Source: Blautia hominis
Lineage (GTDB): Bacteria > Bacillota > Clostridia > Lachnospirales > Lachnospiraceae
NCBI GenBank assembly: GCA_002270465.1
Contig: NQOF01000003.1
Span: forward strand, 744,001-808,000
DNA: 64,000 nt
Direction of reading: 5' to 3'
Under the pieces are notes generated by a model that did not search any database, was not told the DNA's origin, and saw only the letters and a program-made list of their open reading frames with translations. Positions within the stretch are counted from its first letter, which is position 1; the number at the start of each line of letters is the position of its first letter. Both the position numbers and the translations under genes were made by a program. This document shows positions 44,201 to 53,454 of the stretch, piece by piece.

Positions 44201-44323
44201 ATGTCAATAAGAACTGATAAACCATCCAGTGAACATGATCTTAGTGTGGAATCTTTTACATGTCTGCACGGCGAGGGAAGAAAGCGGAGTGGTTTGACTG
44301 ATGAAATGGGGGATATGGCATAA
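44201..44323 (+). CDS. Small 40-residue ORF under the divergent promoter
   Basis: ATG 44201 to TAA 44321-44323, with AAAGGTG just before it. It is the first ORF downstream of the plus-strand promoter at 44088-44116. The peptide is hydrophilic (begins MSIRTDKPSSEHDLS), with no transmembrane segment or known motif. Whether it is translated is uncertain; the transcript could also act as RNA. A GCCGGG/CCCGGC hairpin at 44374-44395 follows. Confidence 0.4.
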   Translation: MSIRTDKPSSEHDLSVESFTCLHGEGRKRSGLTDEMGDMA

Positions 44324-44565
44324 TAGGCACTGATCACTGCCCGGACAGAGTTCAAGGGGGGATAAAAAGGAGGGCCGGGTACGCAATGACCCGGCAGTAT
44401 GAAAAAGAAAAGATATATGAAAAAGGTTCTTGGCCTTTGTTAGCTATAACTATAAAGGAGAAATGTGAAGAAACTGTGGTGAAAAATTAAAAGAAGTGTG
44501 AAAGAAATGAAAAGAATTATGATAGCGCGAAGATACAGTATAAAGTTTAAAAAGGAATAGGAGAG

Positions 44566-44808
44566 ATGACCGTTTTGGAATATTTAAAAAATATAGGTGT
44601 TGAGGAAAATAATATGGGTATTAAAGTAAATGACCTTCCTAATTACATAGAGCACCCTGTATGGGACAGTCGTACCGGACGATGGCTGATCATCAAGTCC
44701 GTAGTATATGAGCAGGAGACGGCAAAGGTATATGCCACAGACGGAAGCTGCCGGGAAGTGCCTGTCGGTATGAGAGAGACCTGGCTTTGGAGAACCGAGG
44801 GACAGTAA
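44566..44808 (+). CDS. Hypothetical protein, 80 residues
   Basis: A small soluble protein of unknown function. GGAATAGGAGAG immediately precedes ATG 44566, a strong ribosome site. The central part (VWDSRTGRWLIIKSVVYEQETAKVYATDG) looks like a short beta-rich domain, and the C-terminus REVPVGMRETWLWRTEG has several tryptophans. It is read in the same direction as the promoter at 44088 and could be its second gene, but 240 bases and a hairpin separate it from the small ORF. No family recognised. Confidence 0.65.
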   Translation: MTVLEYLKNIGVEENNMGIKVNDLPNYIEHPVWDSRTGRWLIIKSVVYEQETAKVYATDGSCREVPVGMRETWLWRTEGQ

Positions 44809-44874
44809 CTGTCCCTGGTCCTTGGGGCTTATAGATACTGAAGCATAATAAAATAAAAAATAGCAAAAAATGGC

Positions 44875-45120
44875 TTGAAAAAGCCAATGAATTCCTGTAT
44901 AATAATATTTACATTTTTACAAAGATATAGCAATCCTATATCATCTTTCCTGCACGTTCGTGCAGTATTTTCCAATTGCAGAAAACAGAATATTTTTGGA
45001 CTGTCAAAGGGAAGAGTCTGTCCATTTGCAGTCCTTAAATAGAAAGGACAGTATTGCTCACTGTCTGTTACACCTACACGGCAAAAAGCCTGCAGGCAGT
45101 AAAATGAAGAAAGAGAGGTT
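44875..45120 (+). promoter_or_regulatory. Strong promoter and structured leader before DUF5688 gene
   Basis: TTGAAA (44875-44880), 17 bp, TATAAT (44898-44903). The predicted leader is over 200 nt and holds CTGCACG/CGTGCAG at 44951-44966 and a longer pairing between GGACTGTC and GGACAG-type segments (about 44998-45060). It may contain a small RNA or regulatory fold; I recognise no known class. Confidence 0.5.
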
Positions 45121-45125
45121 TACAG

Positions 45126-46016
45126 ATGGACTACAACACATTCAAACAGGAGATACTCACCAGCCTGAAAAAAGAGGCAGGGGAAAAGATGGTCACTCTC
45201 CACAGAATCGAGAAAAATAACGGAAAGATTCTGGATGCTGTCACCATCATGGAGAGCGGCACACACATTGCGCCTACCATATATCTGGCAGATTTTTATG
45301 ATTTTTTCAGTCATGGCATGTCTCTGGAGGAGGTGACACTCAAGATCCTGGAGCTTAACACAGAAAGGCAGGTGGAGGAAACAGAATTTCAGAATGCCGG
45401 ATTTGAGGATTACAAAAGAGCCAGGAGCCATATCTGCTACAAACTGATCAACTTGGATATGAACAGGAAGCTTTTGAAAAATGTACCCTACATTCCATAC
45501 CTGGACCTGGCTATTGTGTTTTACTACAGGCTTGAGGAAGAAGTTTTAAACGGGGCGAATTTTCTGGTTCATAACTGCAATCTGGAGTCCTGGGGGATTA
45601 CGCTGCAGGACATATATGAGGATGCACATAAAAATACAAGCCGCAGACTGCCCTTTACACTTCAGGGAATGGAAGCGCTGATCCGGGAGATGACAGGGGA
45701 AGAAGAACTTCTATCCTTTGGCTTTCAAAAAAGAGAGCAGATGTATATCCTTACCAATGAAGAAAAATATTTTGGCGCTGCGGCGCTGCTCTATCCTCAT
45801 GTACTTTCTCACATCAGCAGGCTTCTGCACTGTAATTTCTATGTGCTGCCCAGCAGCATTCACGAATGTATTCTTGTGCCCGATTCCGGGCAGTTTTCCA
45901 AAAAAGAATTGGAGACAATGGTCAGAGAGGTCAATGAGACCCAGGTGGAGGACGAGGAAGTCCTTTCCCAAAATGTTTATTATTATGACGGTAAAAAGGG
46001 AGCATTAATCCTGTAA
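45126..46016 (+). CDS. DUF5688-family protein
   Basis: A 296-residue soluble protein. It matches the pattern of DUF5688, a family common in Lachnospiraceae, with MDYNTFKQEILTSLKKE at the N-terminus, then TIYLADFYDFFSHGMSLEEV and YIPYLDLAIVFYYRLEEE, and a C-terminal region with LYPHVLSHISRLLHCNFYVLPSSIHE. The function is not known. The family often occurs in several copies per genome, and the C-terminal half resembles proteins that work in sensing or toxin contexts only superficially, so no role is proposed. It has its own strong promoter. A tRNA gene follows. Confidence 0.8.
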   Translation: MDYNTFKQEILTSLKKEAGEKMVTLHRIEKNNGKILDAVTIMESGTHIAPTIYLADFYDFFSHGMSLEEVTLKILELNTERQVEETEFQNAGFEDYKRARSHICYKLINLDMNRKLLKNVPYIPYLDLAIVFYYRLEEEVLNGANFLVHNCNLESWGITLQDIYEDAHKNTSRRLPFTLQGMEALIREMTGEEELLSFGFQKREQMYILTNEEKYFGAAALLYPHVLSHISRLLHCNFYVLPSSIHECILVPDSGQFSKKELETMVREVNETQVEDEEVLSQNVYYYDGKKGALIL

Positions 46017-46028
46017 AAGTGGGGGATA

Positions 46029-46057
46029 ACCGCCGAAAACTGCTGGTTTTCGGCGGT
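46029..46057 (+). terminator. Hairpin after the DUF5688 gene
   Basis: ACCGCCGAAAAC (46029-46040) pairs perfectly with GTTTTCGGCGGT (46046-46057), loop TGCTG, no T-run afterwards. Confidence 0.6.
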
Positions 46058-46141
46058 GTATGCCCAAATTTCCGTGTAAGGCTTTACAATTTCAGAAATA
46101 TGTGGTAATATACTAGGGATGTCATTTCTAGGAAGGCATAT

Positions 46142-46214
46142 GCACTCGTAGCTCAGGGGATAGAGCAGTGGTTTCCGGTACCACGTGTCGGGGGTTCGAA
46201 TCCCTCCGGGTGTG
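46142..46214 (+). tRNA. tRNA-Arg (anticodon CCG)
   Basis: A 73-nt cloverleaf. Acceptor GCACTCG pairs with CGGGTGT (first pair G-U), the D-arm is GCTCAGGGGATAGAGC, and the anticodon stem GTGGT/ACCAC encloses TTCCGGT with anticodon CCG, reading CGG. The T-arm is GGGGGTTCGAATCCCTC. No CCA is encoded. It would serve the CGG arginine codon. Confidence 0.93.
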
Positions 46215-46281
46215 TTTGGTGCTTTGGGGAAAAGCATTGGAATAAGGGAATGAAGGGTAACAGTCTTGAAGGAGGACAAGG

Positions 46282-47202
46282 ATGTTAGACAATTTCAGAG
46301 AATGGCTTTCAGACAATCTGAGGTATATTCTTCTGGGTCTGGCTATTTTGGTCGTTCTGGTGGTTCTGTTTTTCGGTATTAGGGCCCTGACGGGCGGTTC
46401 TTCAGAGAAAGAGAAGAAGCCGGATGCACAGACAGAGCAGCAGAAAGGGTCTGACGATACCAAGAAATCGAAAGATTCTGATGCTGATGCAAAAGCACAG
46501 GACGAAAAAAAAGAGGATGAAAACTCTTTGGAGAAAAATGCATACCCTGAAGTAAATTCTTTGATTGATGCATTTTATACAGCTTGGGGTGAAAAGAATG
46601 TTGACCGTATGAAAGAACTTGCGGACAGTTTTGACGCCACAGATGAAGCAAAAGTATTAAATGCAGCTTATATTGAAAGTTACAGTAATATCAATGTATA
46701 TACAAAAAAAGGCCTTGCAGAGGACAGCTATGTAGTATTTGTTTCCTATGATTTGAAGTTTACGGATGTAGCCACACCGGCGCCGGGACTTGCACAGCTT
46801 TATGTGATCAAAAAGGACGACAAGTATATTATCCATAATGACAAGAATGATACGGAAGTCAATGAATATATTGACAAGACCAATCAGGATGAGGATGTGA
46901 AAAAGCTGATCAGTGAGGTGGAGACCAATCTGAACAAAGCTATGGAATCAGATGCAGATTTGAAAGCATTTGAGGAGCAGCTGGGAAAGGAAACCAGTTT
47001 GGCTTCCATGGCGGATAATGGTGCTGAATTGACCACACAGGATGTCTGTAATATGCGTGATGAAGCAGGGACAGACGGAGAGATTCTCCAGGAACTGCAG
47101 GCAGGAACAAAAGTAACAAAGATTGATAATGCAGAAGACAATTGGATTAAAGTGGAGTATAACGGACAGACCGGATATATTTACGGAGATTTATTACAGT
47201 AA
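46282..47202 (+). CDS. Membrane-anchored SH3-domain protein
   Basis: A 306-residue protein. One transmembrane helix at about 14-35 (YILLGLAILVVLVVLFFGIRAL) anchors it with the bulk outside. A low-complexity Lys/Asp/Glu/Gln stretch (about 40-85) leads to an NTF2-like middle domain (SLIDAFYTAWGEKNVDRMKELA) and a C-terminal bacterial SH3 domain (VCNMRDEAGTDGEILQELQAGTKV ... WIKVEYNGQTGYIYGDLL), the kind that binds cell-wall peptides. Role is probably at the cell wall; no enzyme domain is present. It ends before a clear terminator. Confidence 0.82.
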   Translation: MLDNFREWLSDNLRYILLGLAILVVLVVLFFGIRALTGGSSEKEKKPDAQTEQQKGSDDTKKSKDSDADAKAQDEKKEDENSLEKNAYPEVNSLIDAFYTAWGEKNVDRMKELADSFDATDEAKVLNAAYIESYSNINVYTKKGLAEDSYVVFVSYDLKFTDVATPAPGLAQLYVIKKDDKYIIHNDKNDTEVNEYIDKTNQDEDVKKLISEVETNLNKAMESDADLKAFEEQLGKETSLASMADNGAELTTQDVCNMRDEAGTDGEILQELQAGTKVTKIDNAEDNWIKVEYNGQTGYIYGDLLQ

Positions 47203-47245
47203 ATAATAGAAAGCACCCTTTTAAAAATTCTTATTCACATGAATG

Positions 47246-47288
47246 AAAACTGCTGTACAGTGAAATGAATCGCTGTACAGCAGTTTTT
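47246..47288 (+). terminator. Terminator between SH3 and deacetylase genes
   Basis: AAAACTGCTGTACAG (47246-47260) pairs perfectly with CTGTACAGCAGTTTT (47273-47287), with T-run. It lies between convergent genes and can serve both. Confidence 0.93.
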
Positions 47289-47294
47289 GTGTTT

Positions 47295-48923
47295 CTATCT
47301 TATAGCGCCGTATGCAATGCCGCCGTCAAGCGTGATTCCTTTGGCTGCTGCCAGTTCGCTGACAGTGACCATCTGGAAACCTTTGGCTTTTAGCGCCGGT
47401 ACAATCATATCTACTGCGTCGGCAGTTGGACCGTGAATATCATGCATGAGGATCACATCCCCGTCCTGAGCTGCCATCACTGCGTCGTACGTGCTCTGCG
47501 CGTCTCTGGTCTTCCAGTCCAGCGTATCTACAGACCACAGGACCATGGGAAGGCCCACGTTTGCTTTGGTAGTGGAATTGTAAGCACCGTAGGGAGGACG
47601 CACCAGGGTAGCACCACGGCCCACGATGTCTGCTATATTACTGTTAGTAGAATTTACCTCATCCTGTACACCTGAGGCGTCCAGGGAAGCCAGACTTACG
47701 TGGTCATATGTGTGGTTGGCCAGCTCACAACCCATACGGTCCATCTTTTTGACTGCGTCAGGATAATTCGGAACATTTTTTCCCAGCATGAAGAACGTTG
47801 CTTTTGCCCCATTGGCCTGCAGGGTATCTAAAATCCGTTCCGTGTATTGTCCGGGACCATCATCAAAAGTCAGGGCAACCATAGGGCCGGAACCGGCAGC
47901 GGCAGTTTTTGCCGCTGCTTTGCTGTCCCAGACACCATTGTCCTTCAGGAAATAGGCTTTGCCGTCAACTGTGATCCATCCGGTAGCCATACTGCCGTCT
48001 TTGTTCAGATAGTACCAGTCTTTTCCTATCTGCAGCCAGCCCGTCTTTGCAGTACCGTCACTCTTCAGGTAATACCATTTTCCGTTGTCTTTCACCCAGC
48101 CTTTACCTGCCAGTGTACCATCTTCGTTCAGATAGTATCGCTTGTCATCCACTGTCACCCAGCCGGTCTGAGGCTTGCCGTCCTCACCCAGGTAATACTT
48201 CTTGCCGTCTTTTTCTTCCCAGGCGTTTGTGACCATCTTTCCGTCACTGTCAAGGAAGAAGCTGGTGCCGTCAGAGGTGATCCATCCAATCATCATGGCA
48301 CCGTCCTCGTCACGGAAGTAATACCAGGCATCTTCAATTTCCTTCCAGCCGGTGCTGATGGTTCCGCTGCTGTCCAGATAATAACGGTTGCCGTCACGCT
48401 CTGCCCAGCCGGAGGCCATGGAACCGTCCTCCTGCAGATAATAGCTTTTGCCGTCCACGTCTATCCATCCGGTAGACATGGTCCCGTCATCCTTCAGATA
48501 GTACCACTTTTCGTCATTTTTGACCCAGCCGGTCTTAGGAACTCCGTTTTCATCCAGAAAATACCAGGATTCTCCTTCGGGTTGTACCCATCCGGACGCA
48601 GGAGTGCCATTTTCCTTCAGGTAATACCGCTTACCCTTATCGGTAACCCATCCGGTTTTTACATACCCTTCATCATCGAAATAATAACGGGTACCGTCAA
48701 CCTCACGCCAGGTGCTCTTAATGACAACACCGTCGTGATAGACGAATTTCCTGCCGGAGTCATTATAGACCCAGTGGTCTTCCTTCAGGGCTTCCTTCTT
48801 GTTGCTGTAGGTGTCCATGCTGGTCTTTACCGCAGTAAAAATATACTTGGGTACAAAAATCAGCACGGCTCCCAAAATGCAGGTTAGCAGAAGGATGCCC
48901 GCGGTTTTCTTTTTGTTTTTCAT
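47295..48923 (-). CDS. Polysaccharide deacetylase with 14 cell-wall-binding repeats
   Basis: A 542-residue secreted or anchored protein. Residues about 7-28 form a hydrophobic signal/anchor. Then come 14 repeats of about 20 residues with the aromatic pattern of choline/glucan-binding repeats (for example GWVKNDEKWYYLKDDG). The C-terminal third is a NodB-type deacetylase: TFDDGPGQYT with the catalytic Asp, NHTYDH (metal histidines), RPPYGAYN, WSVDTLDW and LMHDIH. It probably removes acetyl groups from peptidoglycan or another surface glycan, giving lysozyme resistance. ATG 48923 is chosen for its AAAGGGG site; a longer frame adds residues without hydrophobic character. Confidence 0.93.
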   Translation of the reverse strand: MKNKKKTAGILLLTCILGAVLIFVPKYIFTAVKTSMDTYSNKKEALKEDHWVYNDSGRKFVYHDGVVIKSTWREVDGTRYYFDDEGYVKTGWVTDKGKRYYLKENGTPASGWVQPEGESWYFLDENGVPKTGWVKNDEKWYYLKDDGTMSTGWIDVDGKSYYLQEDGSMASGWAERDGNRYYLDSSGTISTGWKEIEDAWYYFRDEDGAMMIGWITSDGTSFFLDSDGKMVTNAWEEKDGKKYYLGEDGKPQTGWVTVDDKRYYLNEDGTLAGKGWVKDNGKWYYLKSDGTAKTGWLQIGKDWYYLNKDGSMATGWITVDGKAYFLKDNGVWDSKAAAKTAAAGSGPMVALTFDDGPGQYTERILDTLQANGAKATFFMLGKNVPNYPDAVKKMDRMGCELANHTYDHVSLASLDASGVQDEVNSTNSNIADIVGRGATLVRPPYGAYNSTTKANVGLPMVLWSVDTLDWKTRDAQSTYDAVMAAQDGDVILMHDIHGPTADAVDMIVPALKAKGFQMVTVSELAAAKGITLDGGIAYGAIR

Positions 48924-49151
48924 TACATTAACCCCTTTGTATTTGATATGTCCGGCTGTCATGAAACCGGGCACATTCATAAGTACACGTTCTCATTATA
49001 CTATCGCAGTGGAAGGGTTGGCAAGGCGCAAACCGAAAAATTGTCGAAATAACTGCTTAAGATATCTTAAAGGCAGGAAAAGCGGACGCTTTACTTGCGG
49101 GCAGAACTTGTGATATACTCTTTATCATAAATATATAAAGGAACTGAAAGT

Positions 49152-49889
49152 ATGCGTCTGAATAAATATTTGAGTGATGCCGGCATCTGTTCCAGGCGGG
49201 AAGCAGACCGTCTGGTTCAGGAGGGAAAAATCCTGGTGGACGGGAAGGCTGCTGTTCTCGGGATGCAGATTGAAGAGGGGCAGGAAATTCTGGTGAATGG
49301 AAAAGCGGTTCGCCGTGAAGAAAAAAAAGTGCTGCTCCTCTTTCACAAGCCAAGAGGTATCGAGTGTACAGCCAATCCAAAAATAAAAAACAACGTGATC
49401 TCTTATATAGATTACCCAATTCGGATATATTATATAGGCAGGCTGGATAAAGATTCTGAAGGCTTACTGCTCCTGACAAACCAAGGTGAACTGGTGAATA
49501 AAATGATGCGGGCCGGAAACTGCCATGAGAAAGAGTATCTGGTGACTGTAGATAAACCTGTGACAGAAGATTTTATTAAAAAAATGTCAAAAGGTGTTCC
49601 TGTTTTAGGAACTGTGACGAGAAAATGCCGGGTAGAAAAGACCGGTGAGAAAACGTTCCGCATTATCCTGACGCAGGGGCTGAACCGCCAGATCCGGCGA
49701 ATGTGTGAATATCTGGGATACAGAGTAAAACGGCTGAAACGGATCCGTGTCATGAATCTGGAGCTGGGGGACCTGCCGGTTGGACAGTACCGGGAGGCTG
49801 AGAAAAAGGAACTGGAGGATTTGAAAAGTCTCATTCAGGATTCTTCGGAGACAACTGTCATAAGGAAAAATGAACGGAGGAAAAGGTAA
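49152..49889 (+). CDS. RsuA/RluF-type rRNA pseudouridine synthase
   Basis: A 245-residue protein: S4 RNA-binding domain at 1-45 (MRLNKYLSDAGICSRREADRL) and a synthase domain with the catalytic aspartate in GRLDKDSEGLLLLTN, then QGLNRQIRRMCEYLGY. The sequence is nearest to the RluF/RluB branch, which modifies 23S rRNA, but the exact target cannot be given. It is the first gene of a tightly spaced unit with ligA, cls and metA; the next start is one base after this stop. The probable promoter has an extended -10 TGATATACT near 49113. Confidence 0.9.
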   Translation: MRLNKYLSDAGICSRREADRLVQEGKILVDGKAAVLGMQIEEGQEILVNGKAVRREEKKVLLLFHKPRGIECTANPKIKNNVISYIDYPIRIYYIGRLDKDSEGLLLLTNQGELVNKMMRAGNCHEKEYLVTVDKPVTEDFIKKMSKGVPVLGTVTRKCRVEKTGEKTFRIILTQGLNRQIRRMCEYLGYRVKRLKRIRVMNLELGDLPVGQYREAEKKELEDLKSLIQDSSETTVIRKNERRKR

Positions 49890-49890
49890 C

Positions 49891-51846
49891 ATGGATAAGA
49901 CAGCGAGGATGAAAGAGCTGATTCCTCTTTTGAATGAAGCGGCAAAGGCGTATTATCAGGAAGACAGAGAGATCATGAGCAATTTTGAATATGATAAACG
50001 CTATGATGAGCTGGTGGAACTGGAGCGGGAGACAGGGATAACCCTCACCGGAAGTCCAACGGTATCAGTGGGATACGAGGCTATGGATGAACTGCAGAAG
50101 GAAGCGCATGAAAGCCCCATGCTCTCTTTGGACAAGACTAAGGACGTGGAATCCCTGCGGGAGTTTATCGGAGCGCAGAAGGTGCTGCTGTCCTGGAAAT
50201 TGGACGGGCTGACCATTGTACTCACTTATAGGGACGGCAGGCTTTTCAAAGCGGTAACCAGGGGAAATGGCGTAGTGGGAGAAGTGATCACCAACAATGC
50301 CAAAGTGTTTAAAAATATTCCGCTGCAGATTGCCCACAAAGGCGAGCTGATCCTCCGCGGTGAGGCCATTATCACGTATTCTGATTTTGAAAAGATCAAT
50401 GAACAGATCGAGGATGTGGATGCCCGATACAAAAATCCGAGAAACCTATGCAGCGGCTCTGTACGTCAGTTGAACAATGAGATCACAGCGAAGAGAAATG
50501 TACAGTTTTACGCATTTTCACTGGTCCGTGCAGAGGGTGTGGATTTTGAAAATTCTACCCGAAAGCAGTTTGAATGGCTGGCCGCGCAGGGATTTGATGT
50601 GGTGGAGTACAGGATGGTGACCGCAGATACCCTGGATGATGCTATCGCATATTTTTCAGATAAGATTGTCCACAATGATTTTCCGTCGGACGGTCTGGTT
50701 GCTCTTTATGATGATATTGCTTACGGCGATTCTCTGGGCAGCACTGCAAAATTTCCGAGAAATGCCTTTGCATTTAAGTGGAAGGATGAGATCCGGGAGA
50801 CTACCCTGAAAGAGATAGAGTGGAGTCCTTCAAGGACTGGCTTGATCAATCCGGTGGCAATCTTTGAGCCTGTGGAACTGGAAGGAACCACTGTGAGCAG
50901 GGCCAGTGTACACAATATCAGTATCCTGAAGGATTTGGAGTTGGGGATTGGGGACAAGATTCAGGTTTATAAGGCAAATATGATCATTCCCCAGATCGCA
51001 GAGAATTTGACAAGAAGCGGAGACCTTGAGATCCCTCACGTCTGTCCTGTCTGCGGGGAGGAAGCCAGAGTGCTGAAGACCAACGATGTGGAATCCCTGT
51101 ACTGCATGAATGCGGAGTGTCAGGCAAAGAAAATAAAATCTTTTACCCTGTTTGTAAGCAGGGATGCCATGAATATTGACGGGCTTTCAGAGGCAACACT
51201 GGAAAAATTTATCCTAAAAGGATTTATAAAAGATTTTGGAGATATATTTGAAATTGAAAAATATAAAGATGAGATTGTTTCCATGGAGGGGTTTGGCCAG
51301 AAGTCATATGACAATCTGATCGCCAGTATTGAAAAAGCTTCCCACACCACACTTCCCAGATTGATATACAGCCTGGGAATCTCCAATGTAGGCATTGCCA
51401 ATGCGAAAGTTATCTGTAAGGAATTTCAATATGACCTGGATAAGATCATACATGCAACACCGGAGGAAATCAGCAGCATTGAGGGCATCGGTCCGGTCAT
51501 TGCAGGTACCTTTACAGAATATTTTGCAGATGAGGAGAATATAGCAAAGCTGGAGCACTTGCTGTCCCATCTGGCCTTTGAGGAGATGAGAACAGAGAGC
51601 GCACAAAGCCTGGAAGGAAAACAATTTGTTATCACGGGAAGTGTGGAACATTTTGCAAACAGGGCACAGCTCAAAGAATATATTGAAGAGAGGGGCGGTA
51701 AGGTCACGGGAAGCGTGACTTCAAAGACAGATTACCTGATCAACAATGATACCACATCCTCCTCCTCCAAGAATAAGAAGGCAAAGGATTTGGGAATCCC
51801 CATTCTGTCAGAGGAGGATTTCCTGAAGCTTGCAGGGGAAGCGTGA
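49891..51846 (+). CDS. ligA: NAD-dependent DNA ligase
   Basis: A 651-residue ligase, joining nicks in DNA with NAD as cofactor. The nucleotidyl lysine is K103 in SWKLDGL; in the common form the motif is KxDG. The OB-fold, a four-cysteine zinc finger (CPVCGEEARVLK ... CMNAECQAKK), helix-hairpin-helix repeats (GIGPVIAG) and a C-terminal BRCT domain (GKQFVITGSVEHF) follow in order. ATG 49891 with GGAGG upstream is used; an in-frame start at 49870 overlaps the previous gene more. The protein is somewhat shorter at the N-terminus than Escherichia coli LigA. Confidence 0.96.
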   Translation: MDKTARMKELIPLLNEAAKAYYQEDREIMSNFEYDKRYDELVELERETGITLTGSPTVSVGYEAMDELQKEAHESPMLSLDKTKDVESLREFIGAQKVLLSWKLDGLTIVLTYRDGRLFKAVTRGNGVVGEVITNNAKVFKNIPLQIAHKGELILRGEAIITYSDFEKINEQIEDVDARYKNPRNLCSGSVRQLNNEITAKRNVQFYAFSLVRAEGVDFENSTRKQFEWLAAQGFDVVEYRMVTADTLDDAIAYFSDKIVHNDFPSDGLVALYDDIAYGDSLGSTAKFPRNAFAFKWKDEIRETTLKEIEWSPSRTGLINPVAIFEPVELEGTTVSRASVHNISILKDLELGIGDKIQVYKANMIIPQIAENLTRSGDLEIPHVCPVCGEEARVLKTNDVESLYCMNAECQAKKIKSFTLFVSRDAMNIDGLSEATLEKFILKGFIKDFGDIFEIEKYKDEIVSMEGFGQKSYDNLIASIEKASHTTLPRLIYSLGISNVGIANAKVICKEFQYDLDKIIHATPEEISSIEGIGPVIAGTFTEYFADEENIAKLEHLLSHLAFEEMRTESAQSLEGKQFVITGSVEHFANRAQLKEYIEERGGKVTGSVTSKTDYLINNDTTSSSSKNKKAKDLGIPILSEEDFLKLAGEA

Positions 51847-51863
51847 CAGAAAGAAGGTAGGAA

Positions 51864-53423
51864 ATGCAGTCTGAGGAGATGAAAAAGAAAGGGCTGAAAG
51901 GTGTTAAGACCATTATTTTCGGCAGAACGCTGATCGTGGTCTTTGCCTTTTTGATTCAGTTTGCACTGATCATCGCCAGTTTTATCTGGCTGAGAGATTA
52001 CAGTTTTTATGTATATGTAGGATTTGTGGTCCTGGGTGTGCTTGTACTTCTGCATCTTTTCAACAGCCGGGGAAACCCTGATTTTAAGCTGGTCTGGATG
52101 ATTCCGGTGACAGTAGTTCCTGTATTTGGGGCCTTGCTCTATCTTTATATCAACAGCCAGCCGGGAACCAGGATGATTTACCAGAGGCTTCAGCACCTGG
52201 GAAAATTCACAAAACAGTTTGTGACCCAGAAAGAAAAGGTGAAAAAGGATCTGGAGCGGAAGAGCCCTCAGATGGGGCATCTGGCTTCGTATTTGATGGA
52301 GTACGGTACCTGTCCGGTCTATGAACACACGCTTGTGACTTATTTTCCGCTGGGTGATGAGCAGTTCCCAGCCATGCTGAGAGAATTAGAGAAGGCGGAA
52401 ACCTTTATCTTCATGGAGTATTTTATCCTGGAAGAGGGATATATGTGGAACACTGTGCTGGAGATTTTGAAAAAGAAAGTCAAAGAAGGTGTGGAAGTCA
52501 GAGTCATGTATGACGGCATGTGTGTGCTGGCACTGCTGCCTTCTTTTTATCCGAGGATACTGGAGAAAGAGGGGATACAGTGTAAGATGTTTGCACCGAT
52601 CAAACCATTTTTCTCACCGCATTATAATAACAGAGATCACAGGAAGATCCTTGTGATCGACGGTAAAACGGCATTTACCGGCGGGACTAATCTGGCGGAT
52701 GAGTATATTAATAAGAAGGAACGTTTCGGCCACTGGAAGGACACGGCAGTCATGCTGAAGGGCGAGGCAGTGGAACGCTTTACCTTCATGTTTCTGGAAA
52801 TGTGGGGCGTGTCAGAGCGTGGGGACCTGGAGTATGAGCCATACCGGACCCCCGCCAATCTGCAGATGCCCAATGACGGATATGTCATCCCTTATGATGT
52901 GATGCCATATGGTTATGAGCGGACAGGAAAACAGGTATATCTGGATATATTGAATACGGCACAGAATTATGTACATATCATGACACCGTACCTGATCCTG
53001 GACCATGAGATGATTCTGGCTCTGACCTATGCCGCAAAACGTGGTGTGGAAGTCTGCATCATCATGCCCCATATTCCGGATAAAAAAACTGCTTTTGCCC
53101 TTGCGAAGACCTACTACAATGAGCTTTTGGAGGCCGGTGTGGAAATCTATGAATACACGCCCGGATTTGTCCACGCTAAAGTTTTTACTTCGGATGATGA
53201 GAAGGCTGTTGTGGGTACTGTGAATATGGATTACAGAAGCTTTTATCATCATTTTGAGGATGGAGTTCTCTTTTATCGGAATTCCCAGATCCCCTATGTG
53301 GAGCGGGACTTTCAGAATACGAAAAAGAAATGTGTGAAGATTTCAGTGGCAGACTATAAACGCCTGAGTCTTTTTACCAGGATCATGGGAAAAGTGCTGC
53401 GTATCTTTGCGCCCCTGATGTAA
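51864..53423 (+). CDS. cls: Cardiolipin synthase
   Basis: A 519-residue membrane enzyme of the phospholipase D superfamily. Two transmembrane helices occupy about 18-85, then the two HKD motifs: HRKILVIDGKTAFTGGTN and HAKVFTSDDEKAVVGTVN. It condenses phosphatidylglycerol molecules into cardiolipin. It lies 17 nt after ligA and 31 nt before metA in the same direction. Confidence 0.95.
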   Translation: MQSEEMKKKGLKGVKTIIFGRTLIVVFAFLIQFALIIASFIWLRDYSFYVYVGFVVLGVLVLLHLFNSRGNPDFKLVWMIPVTVVPVFGALLYLYINSQPGTRMIYQRLQHLGKFTKQFVTQKEKVKKDLERKSPQMGHLASYLMEYGTCPVYEHTLVTYFPLGDEQFPAMLRELEKAETFIFMEYFILEEGYMWNTVLEILKKKVKEGVEVRVMYDGMCVLALLPSFYPRILEKEGIQCKMFAPIKPFFSPHYNNRDHRKILVIDGKTAFTGGTNLADEYINKKERFGHWKDTAVMLKGEAVERFTFMFLEMWGVSERGDLEYEPYRTPANLQMPNDGYVIPYDVMPYGYERTGKQVYLDILNTAQNYVHIMTPYLILDHEMILALTYAAKRGVEVCIIMPHIPDKKTAFALAKTYYNELLEAGVEIYEYTPGFVHAKVFTSDDEKAVVGTVNMDYRSFYHHFEDGVLFYRNSQIPYVERDFQNTKKKCVKISVADYKRLSLFTRIMGKVLRIFAPLM

Positions 53424-53454
53424 AGAAAAAATAATATAGAAAGAAGGAAGAAAA

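Noticed and set aside
46142-46214. tRNA gene as attachment site of a mobile element
   Set aside because: No integrase and no repeated tRNA 3' end in the window.
47847-48887. 346-residue plus-strand frame opposite the deacetylase
   Set aside because: Antisense shadow of the cell-wall repeats; the minus-strand frame has clear domains and a start.
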